Assembly: GCF_013385145.1 (NCBI RefSeq)
Contig: NZ_JABZEC010000001.1
Coordinates: 248,001-312,000, forward strand
Origin: Bombilactobacillus apium
GTDB taxonomy: Bacteria > Bacillota > Bacilli > Lactobacillales > Lactobacillaceae
Direction: 5' to 3'
Length of the DNA stretch: 64,000 nt
The position numbers and the translations under genes were made by a program. This document shows positions 38,095 to 46,893 of the stretch, in pieces. Position 1 is the first letter of the stretch; every line of letters starts with the position of its first letter. The notes beneath the pieces were generated by a model, which saw only the letters and a program-made list of their open reading frames with translations, was not told the DNA's origin and did not search any database.

Positions 38095-38959
38095 GAACGT
38101 CTTCTCCCTGTTTTTGAAGTACTAAACAGCCCCAAGTGGGAGTTTGCATTAATTGAATCATCTTTAAGCCTTCAGCTTGTAAACTAACTTGAAGTTCAGC
38201 AGTCTTTTCGGTTAAAAAACCTGATAAGATAACTTGACCTTGGGCTTTTAAATGCGGCGCTAGTTGAGGAATCAACTGGCGCAAAGGTTCTTCTAACATA
38301 TTTGCGGTAATTAAGTCGACTTGGCGGTCAATCCCATCTAATAAGGAATTAGTTCGAACCTTAATTTGGTCTTGGCAATGATTAAGATGGAAATTAGTTT
38401 CTGCAACCGAAATAGCTACCGGATCTAAATCATAAGCCCAAATTTTTTGAACACCCAATTTAGCCGCGGCAATCGCCAAAATTCCGGTACCTGTACCAAC
38501 ATCGATTAAAGAAGCTAGCTGAGGGGGACAAAACTGTTCTAAAGCTTGTAAACATAACTTAGTTGTCTCATGTTCTCCGGTCCCAAAAGATTCCTGAGGA
38601 TCAATAAGGAGATCATAAGGTGATGTCGCTAATTCTTTTTGCCAAGGCGGAACAATCTGCATAAAATGACTGATTCGAGAAGCGTGGTAATAAGGTTGCC
38701 ATTGTTGTCCCCAATTCCAAGTAACATTTTTAATGATCTCAATTTGGTATTGGCTAGGCTGAACTTGAAATTTCTGCAGTCGTTCTTGGAGCTCTTCTTG
38801 CCAAGAATGGGTTAGTTGATCCGCTGGCAAATAAATAGTCAAACCCTGATCTTGGGGAAGCAGCTCAATTCCGGTAATTCCTTGCAGAAGTAAAGTACTA
38901 CTGATTGCTTCAAAATTTTGCGGAAGCGTAAAAATTTTTAATTGATTCCAGACTTTCAT
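38078..38959 (-). CDS. prmA: Ribosomal protein L11 methyltransferase
   Basis: SAM-dependent trimethylation of L11. The SAM site is LIDVGTGTGILAIAAAKLG, preceded by DPQESFGTGEHETTKLCL, and the NPPY-like position reads ITANMLEEPL (here NML rather than NIL). 293 residues. First gene of the operon with rsmE. Confidence 0.94.
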   Translation of the reverse strand: MKVWNQLKIFTLPQNFEAISSTLLLQGITGIELLPQDQGLTIYLPADQLTHSWQEELQERLQKFQVQPSQYQIEIIKNVTWNWGQQWQPYYHASRISHFMQIVPPWQKELATSPYDLLIDPQESFGTGEHETTKLCLQALEQFCPPQLASLIDVGTGTGILAIAAAKLGVQKIWAYDLDPVAISVAETNFHLNHCQDQIKVRTNSLLDGIDRQVDLITANMLEEPLRQLIPQLAPHLKAQGQVILSGFLTEKTAELQVSLQAEGLKMIQLMQTPTWGCLVLQKQGEDVHATNL

Positions 38960-39051
38960 AAGAGATCCTTTGTAAATTCATTTTTTATCATTAGTGTACT
39001 ATTATAAAATGTTAAACTTAGGAAAACAATATCCCGTAAGGAAGGTTCAAG

Positions 39052-39558
39052 ATGTCCAAAAAACAAAAACACTTATCTAAAACCTTAGTTGAAAAAATCT
39101 TAGACAAAGAGAAAATCCCCTATCAAGCTTTAGAATTTCCAACTGAATTGCAAGGAGACGTTTATCAAATCACAACTGCTTCAACCCCAGCTCCGATCTA
39201 TAAAACTTTAGTTTTAACCGGGACCCAAACGGGACCGTTAGTCGGTGTTTTACCTCTCCAGGCGCATCTAAGTTACAAGTTGTTAGCTCAATTATCCGGA
39301 AATAAAAAGGTCACCATGGTTCCCCTCAAGAAGTTGCAAGCAACTTCTGGTTTTATCCATGGAGCTAATAGTCCAATTGGAATTCGGGAACAACATAACT
39401 ACCCGATCTTCTTTGACAATCAGGCCCTTAAGGATCAAAAAATTGCCATTTCTGCAGGAAAAGTTGGTCGATCTGTCTTAGTAGCTGCTAGCGATATCGC
39501 TAGTCTAGTTCAAGGTAAATTCGGTGACTTTGCGGTCTATAATAATGAAAATAAATAA
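39052..39558 (+). CDS. ybaK: Cys-tRNA(Pro) deacylase, YbaK/EbsC type
   Basis: Trans-editing protein that hydrolyses mischarged Cys-tRNA(Pro). The core reads VYQITTASTPAPIYKTLVL and GYIHG-like SGFIHGANSPIGIRE, with the conserved lysine in the YKTLV segment. 168 residues. AAGGAAGG precedes the ATG. It is a single gene followed by a strong hairpin. A second, broken YbaK-fold gene lies at 54564. Confidence 0.9.
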   Translation: MSKKQKHLSKTLVEKILDKEKIPYQALEFPTELQGDVYQITTASTPAPIYKTLVLTGTQTGPLVGVLPLQAHLSYKLLAQLSGNKKVTMVPLKKLQATSGFIHGANSPIGIREQHNYPIFFDNQALKDQKIAISAGKVGRSVLVAASDIASLVQGKFGDFAVYNNENK

Positions 39559-39598
39559 GACGTAAGTTTCACCGAAAGGTGAATCCTATGTCTTATTA
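39555..39598 (+). terminator. Hairpin terminator region after ybaK
   Basis: AATAAGAC...TTCACC-GAAA-GGTGAA...GTCTTATT forms a long interrupted stem over the ybaK stop. A second perfect 12-bp hairpin, AGCGTATATCTC/GAGATATACGCT, lies at 39651-39679 and is followed by ACTTTTAG. Confidence 0.75.
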
Positions 39599-39778
39599 AG
39601 TGCCCCTGCCAAGGAGGTAAATTATAACATAGAGTTAAATTTATTTCTTTAAGCGTATATCTCTATTCGAGATATACGCTACTTTTAGCCTTAATCATCA
39701 TAGAATAAGTAATTAATCCCCTGTATTAATCGAATTGTCCTTTTTTGCATGATATGTTTATCTCGAAGGGGGATTTTT

Positions 39779-40423
39779 ATATCTAAAAATCTATTTGGAA
39801 ATATTATTAAAAAAGTTCAGCAGCAAAAACATCTCAAACAAGCTCAGTTGGGACAATTGACTGGTTTTAAGTAAAATACCATTTCCAATTACGAGAACGG
39901 TAAAAGATCACTTACTGAACAAGATTTTGGAGTTTATGCTCAAGCTCTCAAAATGGCCGTTTCCGAATTACTAACAGCGGATCTTTAAATTCGGCCTCAG
40001 AATTATAATTATTTTGATTTAGAGTTGTTAGCCGGAATGCCCAAAGAATTTGATCTATTTACGACTTCGGGGATTCCCAAAGTTAATTTTTCCGAATTAG
40101 TTTTAGGAAAACAAAGTGACCCAGAAAGCTTTTTCATCACTCGAGCTAACGGAAACGCAATGGATCGAAGTATTCCTAATGGAGCCTTATTAATTGTAAA
40201 GAGGGTTAGCGACTGGCAGGAGTTGCAAGATGGCGTGATTGTAGTTTTTCAAAATTGTGAAAAAATGACAATTAAGCGTTACTACTATGACGATCAAACT
40301 AAGATTCGTTGTTTCAGTCCTGATTCGGCTGATGCCAATTTTAAACCGCACTGCTATCGTCAAGAAGATTTGAAGTATGTCAGAATCATTGGTCAGAGGG
40401 TCTCATATATTCAAAATTCTTAA
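39779..40423 (+). pseudogene. Broken phage-type repressor (XRE helix-turn-helix plus S24-like domain)
   Basis: One reading frame of 215 codons. The N-terminal helix-turn-helix reads KQAQLGQLTGFK-stop-NTISNYENGKRSL, and the C-terminal half reads ITRANGNAMDRSIPNGALLIVKR, a LexA/CI-like S24 fold. In-frame TAA codons stand at 39872 and 39986, and ATA replaces a start codon at 39779 after AAGGGGGA. The catalytic serine position of the S24 motif (normally GDSM) is GNAM, so self-cleavage was probably already lost. The C-terminal half alone could start at TTG 40025. Likely a remnant of an integrated element. Confidence 0.8.
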
Positions 40424-40456
40424 ACTGCAAATCACTTATTTTTTAAGATAGAAAAA

Positions 40457-40696
40457 ATGATAATAGAGTTATTCGAAGTTTATATAATAGTGTTGATAAT
40501 TGTGATCCAAAATAAGAATAATAACTCTAATAGTAAATCTAGAAAACAAGTGGCAGCAACTTTATTTTGTGATATTGAATCTTTGGATAAGTTAAATCAA
40601 ACTGAGACTGCCCTGCGAAAAACATCAAAAATTGGCTTTTCTTGGAAACACTGTTTTCAAAAAACAAGTTGGCAACAATTATTGTCTAAGAACTAA
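40457..40696 (+). CDS. Small ORF of unknown function, doubtful
   Basis: 79 codons: an N-terminal hydrophobic stretch (about residues 2-18), an Asn/Ser/Lys-rich linker and a basic tail. There is only a weak ribosome site (AAGATAG). It lies in AT-rich sequence behind the repressor remnant. I do not recognise it, and it may be non-coding or a fragment. Confidence 0.25.
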   Translation: MIIELFEVYIIVLIIVIQNKNNNSNSKSRKQVAATLFCDIESLDKLNQTETALRKTSKIGFSWKHCFQKTSWQQLLSKN

Positions 40697-40798
40697 AAAC
40701 CTATTACTTTAAATAATTAGTGGATAATTTTAACCATTTTAGAGTTTAAAATAATTTAATTAATTTGAATTCTCTATAAAAGTAACCTTTATAACTAT

Positions 40799-40845
40799 AA
40801 AAAATACACTTAGTTAAATAAATTAGCTGAGTGTATTTTTGTATG
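40799..40845. terminator. Bidirectional terminator before adenine deaminase 3' end
   Basis: AAAAAATACACT pairs with AGTGTATTTTT, with inner pairing AGTTAA/TTAGCT. It closes the minus-strand ade operon from the right and any plus-strand transcript from the left. Confidence 0.75.
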
Positions 40846-40930
40846 CTTTTAGTTTTTAGGAATCTACTAAGCAAAACCATAATTCCTACTATTAGTTATC
40901 GCTCTAACTAGATTAGCTTAACAAAGAGGG

Positions 40931-42631
40931 TTAGTCCGATTCAAAGAGAGGAACCGGTGTTTGACTAGGGACATCGAAGAGCCCGCGATCAGAAATTTTT
41001 AGAGCCGGAGAAACCAGTAACGATAACGTAGAAAAAGACATGATTTCATTAGGATTTCGGTAACCTAATTCGCGCATCTTTTGCCGTACCTGTTGGATTT
41101 GTCGACTTAAAACAGGCATCGGAGCTGGGCTAATAATTCCCCCTAAAGGAAGCGGGGCGTTAGCTGTAATTTTCCCCTGTTGCGCCACCAAATACCCCCC
41201 TTGTTGAGCAATTAGTTGATGTTGAATCGCCAAAATAGATTGGGAATCGGTCCCTAAAATCATTATATTATGATGATCGTGGGCCCAAGTAGCCCCCACG
41301 GCCCCGGGTTGAGTTAAGGAATTAGCAACTAAGCCATAAGCTAGACGTTGACTTTTTCCATAGCGCTCTTGCACTAGCAGTAAGGCTAGACCAGATTCTT
41401 TCCACTGAACTTGATGGTTGATGACCTTTAATGATCGTTGGCTGCGCTCCGTAAAAGTTCCCTGCTCGTTAATTGCAATTACATTGGTCTTAACAGTTCC
41501 CCCTTCTTGCGGAACTTGTAATTCTAAATCTGTTGTCGTCAATTTACGAGCATGGACGCTTTGTTCAAGTTCAGGCAAAAAATTAGTTTGGGATTTTTCC
41601 CAAGCGGTTTCATCTGGAACCAACTGGCCATTTTTATAAACAGCCGCAATTTGAAACTTTTGATAGTCATCTAAGACAATAAAGTCGGCTTGTCGTCCCG
41701 GAGTAATCGAGCCGCGATCCCATAAGCCCATGCGTCGGGCCGGAGTATAAGTGGCCAAATAAATTGCCATTTTGGGGTCTAAACCGCACTGAATTGCTAG
41801 TTGAACTAAAGCATTCAAGTGTCCGTGAGTTAAGTCATCCGGCAAAACATCATCAGTAACTAAGGCAATATGTTCTTCTAACTGATGTTTTTGGACAGCT
41901 TGAATGACTTCTGGAGTAATTGATTTTCGCTGAAGTTGGACAAACATCCCATTGAGAACTTTTTCAACAACTGAAGCTGCAGTTTGTTGAGTATGATCAG
42001 AAGTAATGCCACTGAAAATAAAACGGGCTAAATCTAAACCTTGATATCGGGGACAATGCCCTTCCAAAGGCATGGTTGGGCGAATTTTTCGACAACTAGC
42101 AATAATTTGACGAATCAGTGATTGAGTTTCAGAGGTGATTCCTTGAAAATTCATCGCCTCTCCTAAACAAATCACTTGGGGGTTTTGGAGGAGAGCTTGA
42201 ACTTCTGGAACCCCAATCGTCCCTCCCGTAGTTTCCAAATCAGGATTGGTTGCTGGGACGGAGGACGGAATTGCGTAAAAAATATCAATTGGTGCTGGTT
42301 GCTTCATGAAAGCTTCTAACCCAGCTAAGCCAGCAACATTGGCAACTTCATGGGCATCAGCAACTACGGTTGTGGTCCCCCAAGGAGCTACAGCACGACC
42401 AAAGTTTTCGGGAGTCGTCATGGAACTTTCAATATGCATATGAGAATCGACTAGTCCCGGAACGAGATATTTTCCCGCTAAATCTAAAGTTTCTTGAGCT
42501 TGCACTTCTGAATAATCCGAAGTCAACCAGTAAAACTTACCGTCTAAAACGGTCACTGCCTGGGGAATAAAATCACGTAAAACGCTGTTGTAAACTAGGG
42601 CGTTTTTAATTAATAAATCAACTTGAGCCAT
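40931..42631 (-). CDS. ade: Adenine deaminase
   Basis: Amidohydrolase converting adenine to hypoxanthine for purine salvage. Metal-binding elements are GLVDSHMHIESSMTTPENF near residue 60, EGHCPR and SDHTQQTAAS, with VTDDVLPDDL downstream. 566 residues matches the Ade family. It is the last gene of a five-gene operon behind a PotABCD-like transporter with a PurR-type control site, so uptake of a purine compound and its deamination may be linked. Confidence 0.93.
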   Translation of the reverse strand: MAQVDLLIKNALVYNSVLRDFIPQAVTVLDGKFYWLTSDYSEVQAQETLDLAGKYLVPGLVDSHMHIESSMTTPENFGRAVAPWGTTTVVADAHEVANVAGLAGLEAFMKQPAPIDIFYAIPSSVPATNPDLETTGGTIGVPEVQALLQNPQVICLGEAMNFQGITSETQSLIRQIIASCRKIRPTMPLEGHCPRYQGLDLARFIFSGITSDHTQQTAASVVEKVLNGMFVQLQRKSITPEVIQAVQKHQLEEHIALVTDDVLPDDLTHGHLNALVQLAIQCGLDPKMAIYLATYTPARRMGLWDRGSITPGRQADFIVLDDYQKFQIAAVYKNGQLVPDETAWEKSQTNFLPELEQSVHARKLTTTDLELQVPQEGGTVKTNVIAINEQGTFTERSQRSLKVINHQVQWKESGLALLLVQERYGKSQRLAYGLVANSLTQPGAVGATWAHDHHNIMILGTDSQSILAIQHQLIAQQGGYLVAQQGKITANAPLPLGGIISPAPMPVLSRQIQQVRQKMRELGYRNPNEIMSFSTLSLLVSPALKISDRGLFDVPSQTPVPLFESD

Positions 42632-42646
42632 TGTGTCCCTCCCTTA

Positions 42647-43696
42647 CTATTGATTTAAAATCCGATTCCATTGTTTAACCCAGCTAGCTAGATGGCGATT
42701 AATATAAGTGAAATCAAGCATTCGGGCTCTTTGAGCGACATCACCGTAAGTTTTATTCTTAGCAGCTGCCCCTTGAAGTTGGACCTGTTGATTAACTGGT
42801 GCATTGTTTAGTGACGTTGGGGCGGCTACTTTCTTTTGAACCGATTTACTTAAGCGTTGGTTGAGATATTGATAGGCTAATTTTTGTTGTTTACTGTGGC
42901 GCACGATGGCCAGAGTATTGTAGTTGGCATAAGTTCCTTGTTGGGGAACGAGGTAGGTCGTTTGCGGGGCGGCCTTTTCAATTATCCCAACCGCAAAATC
43001 TCCCACTACTGCCGCTTCAATCTCACCACTCTTAAACATATTTGCTAGATCAGAAGCTTGGGAGTAGGTCTTCACAATATTCGGCCGGAGTTGACGTAAA
43101 GCTTGAAAAGCTGCTGCTCCTTGATCTTGAGTTACCGGAATCTGCGCGTGATCGCCGGCTAAGTAAACCATTGCGGGTCCAAAAGTGGTTGTGATATCAG
43201 GAATTGCAAGTTTATTTTGCAGTTTTTTCGACCAGAGTTGATCCCAAGAAGTAATTTGACCTAATTTTTTCGGGTTATAGATGATCCCTAAAGAATTAAC
43301 AGTATAGGGAAGACTATTTGTTTGGCGCGCTAACTTTTGTTGTGTCGGAGTCAAGGTCGAGAAGTTTTTAATCTTTTTAAAATCTAGCTTCTGGAAAAGT
43401 TGTTTCTGATTACCCGTCAAAGCATTATTTTGCGAAAGTTCAATCACATCAATTCCACTACGAGAATTATGTTCAATTTGGGTATAGCGAGCTGAACTAG
43501 CCCCTGATTGAACGTGAACTTGGGCCTGATGTTGTCGCGCAAAAGGTTGAGTAACATCACGGGCCATTTGGCGGGTAGAAATTCCAAAAGTAGATAAATT
43601 CAAGGTGGTTGAGGCGGATTTAGAAGCACATCCTCCCAAACTAAAAGCAGTTAAAGTGACGCCTACTGTCAATAGCAATTTTTTGGTAATTTTCAA
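42647..43696 (-). CDS. ABC transporter substrate-binding lipoprotein (PotD-like)
   Basis: Extracellular solute receptor of the polyamine/opine/iron-type ABC family. The signal peptide ends in a lipobox LGGC (residues 20-23, lipidated Cys23). The mature part has the two-lobe pattern, with LPYTVNSLGIIYNPKKL and AAVVGDFAVGIIEKA. 349 residues. It follows the ATPase gene by 12 bases and precedes ade by 15. Its ligand is not shown by sequence; the ade linkage and CGAAC boxes favour a purine-related compound over spermidine. Confidence 0.88.
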   Translation of the reverse strand: MKITKKLLLTVGVTLTAFSLGGCASKSASTTLNLSTFGISTRQMARDVTQPFARQHQAQVHVQSGASSARYTQIEHNSRSGIDVIELSQNNALTGNQKQLFQKLDFKKIKNFSTLTPTQQKLARQTNSLPYTVNSLGIIYNPKKLGQITSWDQLWSKKLQNKLAIPDITTTFGPAMVYLAGDHAQIPVTQDQGAAAFQALRQLRPNIVKTYSQASDLANMFKSGEIEAAVVGDFAVGIIEKAAPQTTYLVPQQGTYANYNTLAIVRHSKQQKLAYQYLNQRLSKSVQKKVAAPTSLNNAPVNQQVQLQGAAAKNKTYGDVAQRARMLDFTYINRHLASWVKQWNRILNQ

Positions 43697-43708
43697 AATA
43701 AAGACCTC

Positions 43709-44734
43709 CTAATCGGTTAACGGTAACAAAGCAGTTACAGGAAGATTAATAGTAACAGCCGTATTTAAAGGATAAGTTTGCTCTTCCGCAATGACTTGCA
43801 GAGTTCCTAAGTCGGTTTGTATTTGGTAATTGTAACGCCCACCTAGATAGGTGCAATCAATAATCTTCCCCTTGATTTCGTTAGGGCCCGAGCCAAAACG
43901 GATGGCTTCAGGACGAATTGTCAACCATTGGGCCTTTTGACCAGTCGCTTGGGTGGTTAATTTTTGACCAGTAACTTGATAATGGTAGGCATCTTCTTGC
44001 TGAAGAACATTAATAAAATTAGCGTAACCGAGGAAACGGGCTACAAATTTGGTTTGGGGCTGTTGATATAACACTTCCGGGGTCCCAATCTGTTCAACGC
44101 GACCTTGGTTTAAAATGGCAATTCGATCAGAAATAGCGAAACATTCGGTTTGATCGTGAGTCACCATAATAGTTGTGAGCTGAAACTTTTGTTGGAGACG
44201 GCGAATTTCTAAGCGCATCTCGAGCCGGAGTTTAGAATCCAAATTGCTTAGAGGTTCATCCATCAATAATAACTGTGGTTTAACAACTAGCGCCCGGGCT
44301 AAAGCAACTCTTTGTTGTTGGCCCCCAGATAATTCACGAGGATAGCGGGCAGCTAAAGGTGTGAGTCCAGTACTAGTGAGCATTGCTTGAACAGCTGCTT
44401 CAATTTCAGATTTCGGGCGATGCGCTTGCCGCAGACCAAAAGCGACGTTTTCAAAAACAGTTAAATGCGGAAAAAGGGCATAGCTTTGAAAAACCATCCC
44501 AAACTGTCTTTGATAAACCGGAACGGTCTTTAAATCAGTTCCATTAAGTAAGATTTGGCCACTGGTCGGAGTTAAGAATCCGGCAATTAGCCGTAAAGTC
44601 GTAGTCTTTCCTCCCCCACTAGGTCCTAAAAGTGAAAGTAGTTCTCCTTGATGAACAGTTAAATTCAGATCTTTGATTACTGCCGGAGTTCCCGGATAAT
44701 TCATATTTAAATTTCGTAAGACTAATTCGGTCAC
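43709..44734 (-). CDS. ABC transporter ATP-binding protein (PotA-like)
   Basis: ATPase of the same importer. Walker A GPSGGGKT (residues 37-44), signature LSGGQQQRVALARAL, Walker B LLLMDEPLSNLD and switch VTHDQTE are all intact. A C-terminal TOBE-like domain (about 230-341) is typical of PotA/FbpC. 341 residues. It lies between the permease genes and the binding-protein gene. Confidence 0.93.
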   Translation of the reverse strand: MTELVLRNLNMNYPGTPAVIKDLNLTVHQGELLSLLGPSGGGKTTTLRLIAGFLTPTSGQILLNGTDLKTVPVYQRQFGMVFQSYALFPHLTVFENVAFGLRQAHRPKSEIEAAVQAMLTSTGLTPLAARYPRELSGGQQQRVALARALVVKPQLLLMDEPLSNLDSKLRLEMRLEIRRLQQKFQLTTIMVTHDQTECFAISDRIAILNQGRVEQIGTPEVLYQQPQTKFVARFLGYANFINVLQQEDAYHYQVTGQKLTTQATGQKAQWLTIRPEAIRFGSGPNEIKGKIIDCTYLGGRYNYQIQTDLGTLQVIAEEQTYPLNTAVTINLPVTALLPLTD

Positions 44735-44744
44735 TTTACTTCTC

Positions 44745-45533
44745 CTAATTTAAAATTGATTTTAAACCGAGGATCCGTTCTATTAAGACCATCAGGAGTG
44801 CCGTAATCAACATTAAGATTACCGAAATCGCCGAAACAGTGGGATCGTAGTTATTTTGTAAATAATTTAAGATTGCGGTCGGCAGAAGATTCAAGTCAGG
44901 ACCATTTAAGAATAAAGTAATTGGAATGTTGTTAAAGGAAGTAATAAAGGAAAGGCTTAAAGCTCCCAAAATACTAGGATAAATATTGGGTAAAACAACT
45001 TTAATAAAGGTTGTCTTCCAAGGGCAGCCGTAAATTGCTGCCGCCTCCTCTAGATGAGGATCTAAAAGTAATAAACTCGCAGTTAATAAACGAATTGTAT
45101 AAGGTAGACAAAGTAAGATATGTCCTAATAACAAGGCCAGAATTAATGGAAAATGACAGGTAATTACTAAGCCCTGATAGAGAGCAAATCCAACTACGAT
45201 TTCCGGAACAAAAGCCGGACTAAGAAAAATAGTTTGAAACCAAGTTTGATATTGCAAGTGGCAGCGGGTCAGTGCGTAAACCGCTGGAATCCCAATTAGT
45301 AAGGCTCCTAAGCTGGCAACAAGGGCAATTTCCAAACTGGTTTGAAAACCTTGGAGAAAATCTGGTTGTTTCCCAATGTTTTGGAACCAACGTCCAGTTA
45401 CTCCATGGATTGGAAAAGTAATTGTTGTCTCAGAGCCGAAGGCCGTGATGAACACGACAATTAAAGGGCCAATTAAGAAAGCTAGTGTTAAAACACTAAG
45501 CAAGGTTGTTCCTCGATACTTAGGTCTAAACAT
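44745..45533 (-). CDS. ABC transporter permease (PotC-like)
   Basis: Inner-membrane subunit with six predicted helices. The EAA loop that docks the ATPase reads LEEAAAIYGCPWKTTFIKVVLPNIYPSI. 262 residues. It overlaps the first permease gene by eight bases and precedes the ATPase by ten. Confidence 0.9.
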   Translation of the reverse strand: MFRPKYRGTTLLSVLTLAFLIGPLIVVFITAFGSETTITFPIHGVTGRWFQNIGKQPDFLQGFQTSLEIALVASLGALLIGIPAVYALTRCHLQYQTWFQTIFLSPAFVPEIVVGFALYQGLVITCHFPLILALLLGHILLCLPYTIRLLTASLLLLDPHLEEAAAIYGCPWKTTFIKVVLPNIYPSILGALSLSFITSFNNIPITLFLNGPDLNLLPTAILNYLQNNYDPTVSAISVILMLITALLMVLIERILGLKSILN

Positions 45534-46362
45534 GTTTCAATCCTTTCCGGCGACGCATCAAATAATGCATTCCCCCTGTCCAACAAAGGGTAATTACAAT
45601 TAAAATCAGGGCAATTCGACTAGCTTGCGTCCAATCGCCTAAAGTCATCGCCTGTTGGTAAATTAACGTTGAAAGAACCAAACTACGATTCCCTCCCAAA
45701 ATCTGTGGCGTCGTGTAAGCCGTCATTGCCCCCGCAAAAACTAAGGTTAATCCTGTTAAAATACCAACTCGTAATTGGGGTAAAATGATTTTTCGCAAAA
45801 TAACGGCCGGTTTTGCGCCGCAAATACTAGCAGCGGCTTCTAAATTGGGATCTAATTCTTCTAAGCTACTTAATAAAGTCGTAATCATAATCGGTAAAAA
45901 TAAGTAAACAGAACCAATAACAATCGAAAAACTGGTATAGAGTAATGGCAATGGCGTAACAATTAAATGAGATTTTATTAAAATATTATTTAAAATTCCG
46001 TTTTTTCCCAGAATAATAATCCAAGTAAAATTACGAACAATAGCGTTAGTTAAAATCGGAAACAAAATTAATATTGTCCAAAATCTTTTCTTTTTTTGAG
46101 CTTTATTATTGATCCAAAAAGCAACCGTAAATCCCAAAATAAGAGTTACAAAAGTAGTAATTATTGCTATAAAAAACGTTCGTCCAATAATCTTTAGGTT
46201 ACTATAATTGCTAATTAACCCCCAATAACTATTGTTCGTATTTTCCCCAGATAAAGTCGGTCCCAAGATCAGTAATAATGGTCCAATTAAAAAAAGCAAG
46301 ACAATGATTAGTCCTGGAAGCAACAAGAGTTTGCCTTTCTTATTTGAAAGCATTGATTTCAT
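45526..46362 (-). CDS. ABC transporter permease (PotB-like)
   Basis: First gene of the transporter-ade operon. Six predicted helices; EAA loop LEAAASICGAKPAVILRKIILPQLRVGI. 278 residues from ATG 46362, but AGGGG is better spaced for the ATG at 46353, so the first three residues may not be real. The start lies about 40 bases from the inverted CGAAC boxes upstream. Confidence 0.9.
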   Translation of the reverse strand: MKSMLSNKKGKLLLLPGLIIVLLFLIGPLLLILGPTLSGENTNNSYWGLISNYSNLKIIGRTFFIAIITTFVTLILGFTVAFWINNKAQKKKRFWTILILFPILTNAIVRNFTWIIILGKNGILNNILIKSHLIVTPLPLLYTSFSIVIGSVYLFLPIMITTLLSSLEELDPNLEAAASICGAKPAVILRKIILPQLRVGILTGLTLVFAGAMTAYTTPQILGGNRSLVLSTLIYQQAMTLGDWTQASRIALILIVITLCWTGGMHYLMRRRKGLKHV

Positions 46363-46398
46363 CCCCTTTCTTTTATTTTATGAAGCTACTATACCACA

Positions 46399-46443
46399 AA
46401 AAGCGAACTAAATAAAATAAATACTCATATATAGTTCGCTATA
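46399..46443. promoter_or_regulatory. Inverted PurBox pair: predicted PurR operator of the transporter-ade operon
   Basis: AAGCGAACTAAAT and, inverted, ATAGCGAACTATA share AGCGAACTA. The two cores, CGAA at 46404-46407 and TTCG at 46435-46438, are 27 bases apart. Two Gram-positive PurBoxes of about 14 bases with a 16-17 base gap give a core distance of 26-27, so both sequence and geometry fit. The site lies 37-80 bases upstream of the first permease gene. Confidence 0.65.
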
Positions 46444-46893
46444 TTATATAAATAATATTCCTCAAATTATTAGATCAGTCTTTAAATGGCCACTTTTTAA
46501 ATTTATATTTTTAAATAATAATTTACAGAATATAAATATCTATCAGACAGATAAGCCCTGATAGTTGTCGTTAAAAATAGTATTTATTAATATAAGAAAA
46601 TTATATTAATAAACATATATTTAAGATATTAAATTAATTTAATTACGTATTTTTATTTTATGAAGTGTTTTTTATAAAGACATCTTTTTTAAAAAATTGG
46701 CAAATGATTAGTTATATACAATTTAGATTAAAATATTATTATTAATAATTAGTAGATACTATTTTAGTAACGGAGACTATCTAAAGCGGTTATGATTCCT
46801 TATAAATTCATTTATATCAATGAATAAACATGGTTTTTATTTTTGTGGTAACATATGTGGTAACAAAAATCGTATTTAAAAGGAAATTTAAAA
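46444..46893. other. AT-rich intergenic region before the integrase
   Basis: About 450 bases of strongly AT-rich DNA with no convincing ORF, tRNA or terminator. Just before the integrase start GTGGTAAC occurs twice in direct repeat (46845-46852 and 46857-46864). These could be recombinase or regulator binding sites. Confidence 0.6.

Noticed and set aside
42647-46362. Spermidine/putrescine transporter as a firm annotation
   Set aside because: Family similarity alone does not fix the substrate; the ade gene and PurBox pair argue against it, so only PotABCD-like is stated.
46845-46864. GTGGTAAC repeats as an attachment site
   Set aside because: Two 8-base copies 12 bases apart are too short and too close; a matching distant copy was not identified.
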